Assembly: GCA_030835005.1 (NCBI GenBank)
Contig: JAUQWT010000136.1
Span: forward strand, 1 to 13,411
Length of the DNA stretch: 13,411 nucleotides
Reading direction: 5' to 3'
DNA from: Ignavibacteria bacterium
GTDB taxonomy: Bacteria > Bacteroidota > Ignavibacteria > Tepidaquicellales > OLB5
Shown here piece after piece: positions 6,745-12,344 of this stretch (position 1 is the stretch's first letter; each line of letters opens with the position of its first letter). Made by a program: the position numbers and the translations under genes. Below the pieces are notes generated by a model. That model was not told the DNA's origin, made no database searches, and worked only from the letters and a program-made list of their open reading frames with translations.

Positions 6745-6776
6745 CTCATCCGATGACTTTGGAGTCATCGGATTAG
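6745..6776. repeat. Dispersed GATGACT...AGTCATC hairpin, copy A
   Basis: ATCCGATGACT (6748-6758), loop TTGG, AGTCATCGGAT (6763-6773): a perfect 11-bp stem a few bases downstream of the methyltransferase stop codon. A clearly related copy lies at 11554-11584, again just beyond a gene's stop codon. It has no T-run of its own; it sits in front of the operon terminator and may protect the mRNA 3' end or be a REP-like element. Confidence 0.8.
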
Positions 6777-6781
6777 TGCGG

Positions 6782-7570
6782 CTACTTTTTAAATTCATAC
6801 AACGCTATACCGCAGGTAACGGCTACATTAAGTGATTCGCACAGTGAAAAACCTTCGACCTTTACTTTTGTATAACCGGCATTCAGTATGGATTCGGATA
6901 TTCCGTGCGCCTCGCTACCGAAAACTATTACTGATTTGCCTGATTTCACTGATTGAACTGGTTCAGCTGATTGGACTATTTGAGACAATGATCTTTCAGC
7001 ATTAAGTGTAAATAAATAAACTGAATACCCTTCTTCTCGCAATTTCTTTAATTCTACGGTTAACTCAAGATCTTCATTAATATTTACGTGGAAAATTGCA
7101 CCCTGTGATGAGCGAAGCACTTTGGAGTTATACGGATCAGCAGAGCCTTTGCCCAAAATAATACTGCTAACCCCAAACCAGTATGATGTACGGATAATTG
7201 TACCAAGGTTTCCCGGATCGCTAATGCCATCCAGAGCAATTATCAGCTTATCGGTTTTGTTTATGTTCTTTAAAGCATTTCCCTTGACAACTCCCACAAT
7301 TCCCTGGCTTGATTCGGTTTCAACAAGCTTAGCGAATGACTTTTCCGGAAGAGCCTCAACAATTGTTTTTGTCTTACTTATCTTTTCGAGAATTCCCGGG
7401 TGTTTCGAAAGGTCAAGGTCATTCCTTAATATCATGTATTCAAGTTCATAGGGAGAGTTAAGGCATTCTTCAATAAGATGAAAACCTTCTATGAGGAATT
7501 TCCCTTCCTCTTCGCGGTTTTTTTTCTGCTTCAGGGAAGCAAACTGCTTTATTTGATTAGTAGTAAGTAT
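6782..7570 (-). CDS. SpoU/TrmH family RNA 2'-O-methyltransferase (non-canonical start)
   Basis: Last gene of the operon; transfers methyl from S-adenosylmethionine to a ribose 2'-OH of rRNA or tRNA. Counting from ATA 7568-7570 (262 residues), the N-terminal substrate-binding domain is visible (LTTNQIKQFASL, then FLIEGFHLIEECL). The knotted SPOUT domain follows with motif 1 NLGTIIRTS (121-129), motif 2 GSEAHG (218-223) and motif 3 SLNVAVTCGIALYEF (from about 246). The frame is open back to a TGA inside folE but has no ATG, GTG or TTG before the ATG at 7433-7435, which would delete about 45 conserved-looking residues. Initiation at ATA, directly before LTTNQIK, fits the family start best. A 9-bp tandem repeat (6931-6975) adds an in-frame QSAEPVQSVKSGKS stretch before motif 2. 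The RNA target cannot be told from sequence. Confidence 0.88.
   Translation of the reverse strand: MLTTNQIKQFASLKQKKNREEEGKFLIEGFHLIEECLNSPYELEYMILRNDLDLSKHPGILEKISKTKTIVEALPEKSFAKLVETESSQGIVGVVKGNALKNINKTDKLIIALDGISDPGNLGTIIRTSYWFGVSSIILGKGSADPYNSKVLRSSQGAIFHVNINEDLELTVELKKLREEGYSVYLFTLNAERSLSQIVQSAEPVQSVKSGKSVIVFGSEAHGISESILNAGYTKVKVEGFSLCESLNVAVTCGIALYEFKK
6931..6975. repeat. Five-unit 9-bp tandem repeat (CTGATTnnn) inside the methyltransferase gene
   Basis: On the plus strand the units are CTGATTTGC, CTGATTTCA, CTGATTGAA, CTGGTTCAG and CTGATTGGA. Being 9 bp each, they keep frame and encode three-residue repeats (QSA, EPV, QSV, KSG, KSV) in a loop before SAM-binding motif 2. Confidence 0.8.
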
Positions 7571-7614
7571 TTCCTGTTCCCGTGATGAGTTCTTATACTT
7601 GCCGGTGAGTTTAT

Positions 7615-8247
7615 TTACTTGCCGATGAGTTTCAGGAATTCAGAGCGTGTCTTTTCATCGGACTTGAATCTGCCCAGCATGCACGAAGCAGTTGCAACGG
7701 AATTCTGTTTTTCAACTCCCCGCATCATCATGCATAAGTGTCGTGCCTCGCTCACCACGGCAACTCCCTTTGGTTCAAGTATTTTGTTTATCATATCCCC
7801 TATCTCGCGCGTCATTCTTTCCTGAACCTGCAGGCGACGTGAGTACATTTCAACTATCCGGGGAAGCTTGCTTAAGCCAACTATTTTGCCGTTCGGTATA
7901 TATGCAATGTGGCACATTCCGTAAAACGGCAGCATGTGGTGTTCGCAAAGACTATAGAAATCAATATCCTTTACAATGACCATTTCATCATAATGCTCGT
8001 TGAATATTGCTCCGTTCAGGAGATTCTCAATATCTTCGTCATATCCTTTTGTCAGGAACTTATAGGCTCTTGCAACTCTGCCCGGTGTGCGCACAAGCCC
8101 TTCCCTATCCGGATTTTCGCCCACTTCGTTCAGTATTCCCTTAACATAATCCTGCAGCTTTTCCAGCGATTTCCCGTTCATGCTTAGCTGGAGGCTCATA
8201 TCATCATCATCATCGGTCATCTGAATTTGTTTTTTCTGTTCGCTCAT
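7615..8247 (-). CDS. folE: GTP cyclohydrolase I
   Basis: Converts GTP to 7,8-dihydroneopterin triphosphate plus formate, the first step to folate, tetrahydrobiopterin and queuosine-type deazapurines; cytosolic homodecamer. The 210 residues match family length. Zinc ligands are C101 and H104 in SLCEHHMLPF and C172 in ARHLCMMMRG; H103 and H170 are the expected catalytic histidines. Other hallmarks are RTPGRVARAY (53-62), GLSKLPRIVEMYSRRLQVQERMT and QNSVATASCMLG. An acidic run (TDDDDDM, from a GAT repeat near 8200-8215) marks a variable N-terminus. ATG start, 8 nt after the PTPS-family gene, which uses its product; translational coupling is likely. The trmH-family gene follows about 44 nt downstream. 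Confidence 0.97.
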   Translation of the reverse strand: MSEQKKQIQMTDDDDDMSLQLSMNGKSLEKLQDYVKGILNEVGENPDREGLVRTPGRVARAYKFLTKGYDEDIENLLNGAIFNEHYDEMVIVKDIDFYSLCEHHMLPFYGMCHIAYIPNGKIVGLSKLPRIVEMYSRRLQVQERMTREIGDMINKILEPKGVAVVSEARHLCMMMRGVEKQNSVATASCMLGRFKSDEKTRSEFLKLIGK

Positions 8248-8255
8248 TATCAGCC

Positions 8256-8669
8256 TTATTGCTTTCCCCTGTATTCGGCAGAATTGTTCACAGTTTCCTG
8301 CAGCCTGATGGAATACAGTTTTCTTGTTTTAGTGTTAACAAAATTCTCGATCTGTTCCCAGAATCTGACCGTAAGATTCTCGGTCGAAGGCAGAACGTCA
8401 TTCATAAAATCAACGTCAACATTAAGGTTCTTATGGTCAACTTTTTCTATTATATGCTTTTCAACAATGTTTTTAAGTTCAGTCAGATCCATTACGAAAC
8501 CCGTATTGGGGTCAATCTCACCCGAAACAGTCACTTCCATCACATAATTATGCCCGTGCCCGTTTGGGTTGGAACACTTTCCGAATATTTTCAGGTTTTC
8601 ATCATCACTAAGCTTTGGATTGAACACCCTGTGGGAAGCGCTGAAATGGAATTTCCTCGTAATGAGCAT
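8256..8669 (-). CDS. 6-pyruvoyltetrahydropterin synthase family protein, PTPS-II type (QueD superfamily)
   Basis: Acts on dihydroneopterin triphosphate, the product of the adjacent folE gene. The 137-residue protein carries the zinc histidines H13 (SASHRVF) and H38/H40 (GHGHNY), the catalytic cysteine C32, D78-H79 (VDHKNLN), E97 in the PSTENLT substrate motif and E125 in LQETVNNSAEY. Spacing between the cysteine and the HGH is five residues (CSNPNGHGH), as in eukaryotic PTPS (PTPS-II), not three as in QueD of queuosine synthesis. I therefore favour 6-pyruvoyltetrahydropterin synthesis, towards a tetrahydrobiopterin-like cofactor as known in Chlorobium. A QueD-like role is not excluded, and no sepiapterin reductase gene lies in the window. 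ATG start 3 nt after the preceding gene. Confidence 0.92.
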   Translation of the reverse strand: MLITRKFHFSASHRVFNPKLSDDENLKIFGKCSNPNGHGHNYVMEVTVSGEIDPNTGFVMDLTELKNIVEKHIIEKVDHKNLNVDVDFMNDVLPSTENLTVRFWEQIENFVNTKTRKLYSIRLQETVNNSAEYRGKQ

Positions 8670-8672
8670 ATT

Positions 8673-9575
8673 TCACCCGGTAATTGCATTCTTTGAAGAT
8701 ATGTAATGAAATACAACGCTTAATATTAACAATAAGTTCATCAATATTAAATTCACAAATAAGTAGTATTCAAACATTCCCAAAACTGCCGAAATACATA
8801 TTAGGAATATGTGCGTTCCTATTGATAATGAGCTTGCAACGGTAAGGAACGGCTTATTCATATACCAGGTTCTCGAAATAAAAGAGTCAGGGTTTTCTTT
8901 TTTTGACATTTTGCCTTTGACATTTGACATTAATTTTGAGAGCAGTGCCTTATCAAATTGCCAAAATAACTTATCCTGCCACCCGTAAATCACCATAAAA
9001 ACCCTTTGCAGAAATGTCGTCCAATTATCCTGTGATATTATATCGTCTTTTGTTACGTTTTCTATCAGCCTGTTCACAGTGTTCCTGCCTGTTTGTTTGA
9101 TAAATGATACCTGGTAGAAAATGAAATATGAGCATTGAAGCATCGAAAAGACCATAGCAGCAAATCCGGCAATAATAACCAGTGTATTGTCATACTTCTG
9201 ATAAAGAATATATGTAATGGCAGTAAATGTTGTGAGTGTAACAATAAAATCTGAAATTGAATCATAGAATCTTCCGCGGCGGGAGTCAAGCCCTTTAGCC
9301 CTTGCAAGCGAACCATCGACTTTATCAAGTACATTCTTATAGAAAAGCAGGATCGCACCGGCGGCAACAAGCAGCTTATCATTTTGTACAAACAGAATTG
9401 AAGCAGCAATGCCGAATATCATTGATAGCAGTATAACCTGGTGCGGGTTAACTCCGGCTTTGAAAAAGAACTTTGTCAAAGTGGTTGAAGTAACAAAAAG
9501 AAATTTCTGCAGATTCAGGAAATCATTCCTGGGATCAGTCTTAAGTGACTTTTCGTGTGTGTACTCTTTTTCCAA
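8673..9575 (-). CDS. CDP-alcohol phosphatidyltransferase family membrane protein
   Basis: Integral membrane enzyme expected to join a CDP-activated diacylglycerol (or CDP-alcohol) to an alcohol acceptor in phospholipid or related lipid synthesis. The 300 residues contain the exact family signature D87-G-x2-A-R-x8-G-x3-D105-x3-D109 (DGSLAR ... GRFYDSISD), which binds two metal ions. Several hydrophobic spans lie on both sides. The acceptor alcohol cannot be deduced. Start is TTG at 9573-9575, one base after the TGA of the upstream gene (TGAATTG), implying coupled translation; no earlier ATG exists. Residues about 215-225 (MSNVKGKMSKK) are encoded by TTTGACATT units of the kind also found in the sorting-domain gene, in a polar loop before the C-terminal membrane spans. 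Confidence 0.9.
   Translation of the reverse strand: MEKEYTHEKSLKTDPRNDFLNLQKFLFVTSTTLTKFFFKAGVNPHQVILLSMIFGIAASILFVQNDKLLVAAGAILLFYKNVLDKVDGSLARAKGLDSRRGRFYDSISDFIVTLTTFTAITYILYQKYDNTLVIIAGFAAMVFSMLQCSYFIFYQVSFIKQTGRNTVNRLIENVTKDDIISQDNWTTFLQRVFMVIYGWQDKLFWQFDKALLSKLMSNVKGKMSKKENPDSFISRTWYMNKPFLTVASSLSIGTHIFLICISAVLGMFEYYLFVNLILMNLLLILSVVFHYISSKNAITG
8902..8931. repeat. TTTGACATT repeat units inside the CDP-alcohol phosphatidyltransferase gene
   Basis: Three TTTGACATT/TTGACATT units (8902-8910, 8916-8924, 8923-8931), the first two separated by TTGCC. Read on the minus strand they encode MSNVKGKMSK in frame. The same unit flanks the palindrome at 5164-5178. Confidence 0.7.
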
Positions 9576-9576
9576 T

Positions 9577-10194
9577 TCAGAACTTAAGCTGAATGTTATA
9601 CCTGATGGATACTACGCGCAATGCGAATGTTAAGATAATACAGCTGTAAAGCGGAATTGCCGAACTAACAGGGAAATAATTAACAAGTATTACATACAAA
9701 AGCGAACCGAAAAATGAACACGTTGCATATAATTGTGACTGGCGGAAGAATACAGGAACTTCATTGCAGATCACGTCTCGCATTACGCCGCCAAACACTC
9801 CTGTGATAACTCCGATAAGAACTGCATTGAACCAGTACACTCCCCCTGCAAGAGCATATGATGTTCCTACTGCGCTGAAGAGTCCAAGCCCCATAGCGTC
9901 AAGCAATGCAAGAGCCAAAAGCATTGGTTTGCCAAAGCTGCTTTTCTTCCGAAGGACGAAGATAGATATGACCGATAGTGCGAGAATGAATACAGGGTAT
10001 GTGTAGTCTTCTATCCAGAAAAGCGGGTAATGGCTTATGAGCACATCTCTGATGGTGCCTCCGCCAAAAGCTGTTATCATCGCAACGGAATATGTGCCTA
10101 TCATATCCATCTCTTTGCGCCGTGCCTCGATAATACCTGTGATGGCAAATGCAAAGATACCGAGGATCTCTATGGTGTTGAGAAGTGTAAGCAT
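9577..10194 (-). CDS. TRIC-type cation channel / UPF0126 (YicG-like) membrane protein
   Basis: First gene of the five-gene operon. The 205-residue, highly hydrophobic protein has the duplicated three-helix design of UPF0126. The two repeat signatures are visible: AFGGGTIRDVL at about 42-52 and GVFGGVMRDVICNEVPVFFR at about 132-151. Bacterial members of this family have been shown to be trimeric intracellular cation-type (K+) channels, while the E. coli member YicG is reported as a glycine transporter, so the substrate is open. Seven hydrophobic segments can be counted roughly. ATG start; the TGA stop is one base before the TTG of the next gene. No clear Shine-Dalgarno sequence. It follows the tRNA-Arg gene on the same strand. 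Confidence 0.9.
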   Translation of the reverse strand: MLTLLNTIEILGIFAFAITGIIEARRKEMDMIGTYSVAMITAFGGGTIRDVLISHYPLFWIEDYTYPVFILALSVISIFVLRKKSSFGKPMLLALALLDAMGLGLFSAVGTSYALAGGVYWFNAVLIGVITGVFGGVMRDVICNEVPVFFRQSQLYATCSFFGSLLYVILVNYFPVSSAIPLYSCIILTFALRVVSIRYNIQLKF

Positions 10195-10212
10195 TCCGGG
10201 AGATCAATTAAA

Positions 10213-10291
10213 AATTACGAATTAGGAATTACGAAATGTTTTGGGAATCATCTTCATACCAATCATAATTCGTAATTTGTAATTCGTAATT
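10213..10291. repeat. Inverted repeat of AATTACGAATTA units between tRNA-Arg and the operon
   Basis: The left arm at 10213-10237 and the inverted right arm at 10267-10291 agree at 22 of 25 positions, and a 29-nt spacer lies between. Each arm is itself built of AATTACGAATT-like units. The long hairpin could end tRNA transcription or separate it from the operon, but lacks a compact G/C stem. AATTACGAATTACG is familiar to me as a dispersed repeat in other genomes. Confidence 0.75.
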
Positions 10292-10298
10292 GATTTTG

Positions 10299-10370
10299 TA
10301 CTCCCGGAAGGACTCGAACCCTCACCAACAGGACCGGAACCTGACGTGCTATCCATTACACCACGGGAGC
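10299..10370 (-). tRNA. tRNA-Arg (anticodon CCG)
   Basis: The minus strand folds into a full cloverleaf of 72 nt. The acceptor stem is GCTCCCG paired with CGGGAGT, with a G-U closing pair. The D arm is GTGT/GCAC with a GG-containing loop. The anticodon stem TCAGG/CCTGT has one U-U at its end and the loop TTCCGGT, placing CCG at 10335-10337. The T arm is GAGGG-TTCGAGT-CCTTC. The discriminator base is A and CCA is not encoded. CCG reads the arginine codon CGG. Confidence 0.95.
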
Positions 10371-10504
10371 AAAACTGATGGTATCCGGTTAATATTTACC
10401 GGCAACTACAAATTTAGTGAAATCTTTGCAATGAAATAGTGAAATTATAACGACTGAATTCCAGTTATGTTACGTAAATAAATAGATATATTTACAGATA
10501 GAAA

Positions 10505-11548
10505 ATGAACCGCTTGTTTACAAATACCCTGTTTTACATTGTACTTCTTATAATACCTTTTGGCGGCTGCACTAAAAAAGACCAAAACCGCGAAGAACCA
10601 TCATACAATAATAAGCGGATAAGGGACGCGCTGATAAGCTACATGTCCGAGCCGATGTTCAGGAATAAGGACTTTGTTCAGCAGGTGACCGGGACAGAAG
10701 CAGATTTGAAGCTTTATGACCTTGACGAAAAGGCTCTGTATTTTGTAATCAACAAAAAGGATTTTGACAGCAACACTACTTTAAATAGAATTACAATCGA
10801 TCCTGAAAGTGCAGAATTTGGGTTTGAGCAGAATGGAAGGGTCTTCCTCGGGGCTTATACATTGCCCGGCACTTCAAGGTTTCTTTTCAGGATACCCCGC
10901 AATGACTTCAAAGCCGATACAAATGCTGTGATCAGAGTCAAACTGGGTACTTATGATTACGATATCACCGCAATTGAGCTAACAGATTTCGCAGAGAAAA
11001 TAACCATCTACGGAGGTGAAAAGGACGCTGAAACTACAAAGCAGAAGTATATGGCTAATCACGGCGCATTTGTTTCAAATGGTATTGAGCCTAGTCTAAG
11101 AAGGTTCTGTGATAAGATGATTTCAGGAGATACCGGAAAGGAAGTGACGGCTCAAATGCTTCTGGATTTTGTGACAGGTAACATAAGGTTCAATACAGAT
11201 GAGGCCGGGGACGGGTATGAAATTCTGAAGCGCCCGAATGAAGTTCTGCTGACCGGAAATGCCGATTGCAGCGGGATGGCTATTCTGTATGCATCTTTAT
11301 TGGAGCAGTACGGGATAAATTACAGGCTTCTTTATTTCACCGGGCATATTGCAGTGGGTATAGCAGGAAAATTCCCAAATGAAAACGGATTGAAGGTCTC
11401 AATTGATGATACGGTCTTTTCAATGGCAGAAACGACTGCTAAGGGTTTTATCATTGGCAGAACAAAGTTACTTAAAAATGATATTACCGGAGAGCTGAAG
11501 TATACCCAAAAACCCGGACGGGACATGATGTTTGTGAAATATGAATGA
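10505..11548 (+). CDS. Lipoprotein with transglutaminase-like (cysteine protease fold) domain
   Basis: The 347-residue protein starts with a lipoprotein signal peptide; C22 of IPFGGC is the expected lipidated cysteine, so it should be anchored in the envelope. Residues about 23-205 show no domain I recognise. Residues about 215-320 look like a transglutaminase core: C255 in GNADCSGMAILYASLLEQYGI, H281 in YFTGHIAVGI and D301/D302 in VSIDDTVFSMAE form a plausible Cys-His-Asp triad in the right order and spacing. Such bacterial proteins may be amidases, peptidases or inactive scaffolds; the substrate is unknown. ATG start, A/T-rich leader, no strong SD. It stands alone on the plus strand, divergent from tRNA-Arg and convergent with the UPF0114 gene. 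Confidence 0.85.
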   Translation: MNRLFTNTLFYIVLLIIPFGGCTKKDQNREEPSYNNKRIRDALISYMSEPMFRNKDFVQQVTGTEADLKLYDLDEKALYFVINKKDFDSNTTLNRITIDPESAEFGFEQNGRVFLGAYTLPGTSRFLFRIPRNDFKADTNAVIRVKLGTYDYDITAIELTDFAEKITIYGGEKDAETTKQKYMANHGAFVSNGIEPSLRRFCDKMISGDTGKEVTAQMLLDFVTGNIRFNTDEAGDGYEILKRPNEVLLTGNADCSGMAILYASLLEQYGINYRLLYFTGHIAVGIAGKFPNENGLKVSIDDTVFSMAETTAKGFIIGRTKLLKNDITGELKYTQKPGRDMMFVKYE

Positions 11549-11553
11549 TTTCA

Positions 11554-11584
11554 CTCACCGGACGACTTTGAGTCATCCGATGAG
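11554..11584. repeat. Dispersed GATGACT...AGTCATC hairpin, copy B
   Basis: CTCA-c-CGGA-c-GACT, loop TTG, AGTC-a-TCCG-a-TGAG: a 12-bp paired stem with two mismatches. It matches the hairpin at 6745-6776 in length, loop and most bases. It lies in the 50-bp gap between the convergent lipoprotein and UPF0114 genes, so it may serve as the 3' end of both transcripts. On the minus strand a TTTTTT run lies before it, not after. Confidence 0.75.
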
Positions 11585-11598
11585 GAAAAAACCCGGAT

Positions 11599-12129
11599 TC
11601 AATGTTCTGCGGAATTACCTTTGGCATGCGGCGATTTGTGAGTAAGATAAATTGAAACTGCAATGAGCAGTATGCCAATACTCAGATAAAGCAGGTTTAT
11701 CATTTCATCATACTTGAAATTGATAGCATATTTAAAGAAAGTAACTATCAGAACCATAATTACAACTTTTGCGATCTTTTCTTTGAGCTGGTCAAGATCA
11801 TGAATTATGAGCACCTTTGAGGACGTTTCATCACTTTCTGCAATATCGATCTTGCTGATAAAAAGCTCATACAGACCTATTCCGAAAATCAGGAAAACTG
11901 TTCCAATAAGGTAGTCATCAATAGCGCTAACAAGATGTGAAACCGAAGACCTGGCAAATTCTTCTGTTCCTCCCGGATTTGAAAAGGCGTGGAACAATTC
12001 ATAAACAACTTTACTTACTTCGATACTGCCTAGCAATATCATTATCAGAGCAGATATTATGGCTGAAATGACTGCGAGGAACACCATATACCTGCTTCTC
12101 CAAAGCATTTTCTCTATAAATCTTATCAT
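11599..12129 (-). CDS. UPF0114 (YqhA) family membrane protein
   Basis: The 176-residue protein has three or four hydrophobic spans: about 12-35, 75-95, 125-140 and 145-165. It shows the family pattern: an N-terminal EKMLWRSRYMVFLAVISAI, a central DDYLIGTVFLIFGIGLYELFISKID, and a DLDQLKEKIAKVVIMVLIVTFFKYA stretch before the last helices. UPF0114 members are inner-membrane proteins of unknown function, so none is proposed. ATG start with a clear Shine-Dalgarno sequence (AAAGGA, 6 nt upstream), unusual among the genes of this window. It is monocistronic here and convergent with the lipoprotein gene. Confidence 0.88.
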   Translation of the reverse strand: MIRFIEKMLWRSRYMVFLAVISAIISALIMILLGSIEVSKVVYELFHAFSNPGGTEEFARSSVSHLVSAIDDYLIGTVFLIFGIGLYELFISKIDIAESDETSSKVLIIHDLDQLKEKIAKVVIMVLIVTFFKYAINFKYDEMINLLYLSIGILLIAVSIYLTHKSPHAKGNSAEH

Positions 12130-12135
12130 TTAAAT

Positions 12136-12141
12136 TCCTTT
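12136..12141 (-). promoter_or_regulatory. Ribosome binding site of the UPF0114 gene
   Basis: AAAGGA on the minus strand, 6 nt before the ATG at 12127-12129. It supports this start. Confidence 0.6.
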
Positions 12142-12173
12142 AATTAAATTTAACAGGAATGCTTACAATTTTA

Positions 12174-12181
12174 CAAATTTA
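12174..12181 (-). promoter_or_regulatory. Possible Bacteroidota-type -7 element (TAAATTTG)
   Basis: TAAATTTG on the minus strand matches the TAnnTTTG -7 consensus of Bacteroidota promoters, about 45 nt upstream of the UPF0114 start. A TTTG lies further upstream, but only 12 nt away instead of about 19, so the -33 half is poor. Confidence 0.3.
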
Positions 12182-12308
12182 ACCTTTTTTTGCCAAATAA
12201 CGAAATATCAGGAAAAAACATGATTTTCAGTACGATTTTCAGTTAGATTCCTTGAAAATAGCCTCTTGCTTAAATAGAAATGTTTCCCTATTTTGCGTGA
12301 ATTTTAAT

Positions 12309-12314
12309 TATAAT
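12309..12314 (+). promoter_or_regulatory. Possible -10 box (TATAAT) for the right-edge propeller gene
   Basis: A perfect TATAAT 30 nt before the ATG at 12345. No well-spaced -35 is visible and the region is A/T-rich, so this is tentative. Confidence 0.3.
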
Positions 12315-12344
12315 CAATAAATTTATATCACTAAACGAAGAGAA

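Larger units (their letters stand above)
6352..6781. other. Gene-free region between trmH-family gene and sorting-domain gene
   Basis: About 430 bp. The right third holds the 3' elements of the trmH-containing operon: a dispersed hairpin, a terminator and a CCCCTGC stem-loop. The left part is A/T-rich and should contain the promoter of the TTG-started sorting-domain gene; TATGATAAT on the minus strand near 6365-6375 could be a -10 region, but I see no matching -35. One doubtful micro-ORF lies in the middle. Confidence 0.6.

Noticed and set aside
6562..6798. 78-codon minus-strand frame
   Set aside because: It runs through the terminator and two hairpins downstream of the methyltransferase gene and overlaps that gene's end.
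8256..8669. Naming this gene queD
   Set aside because: The five-residue spacing between C32 and the HGH motif is that of PTPS-II and not the three-residue spacing of QueD, so no symbol was assigned.
9074..10275. Several open frames opposite or within the TRIC and CDP-alcohol transferase genes (for example 9074-9409 minus, 10030-10275 plus)
   Set aside because: Shadow frames of well-supported genes and, in the last case, of the tRNA-flanking repeat.
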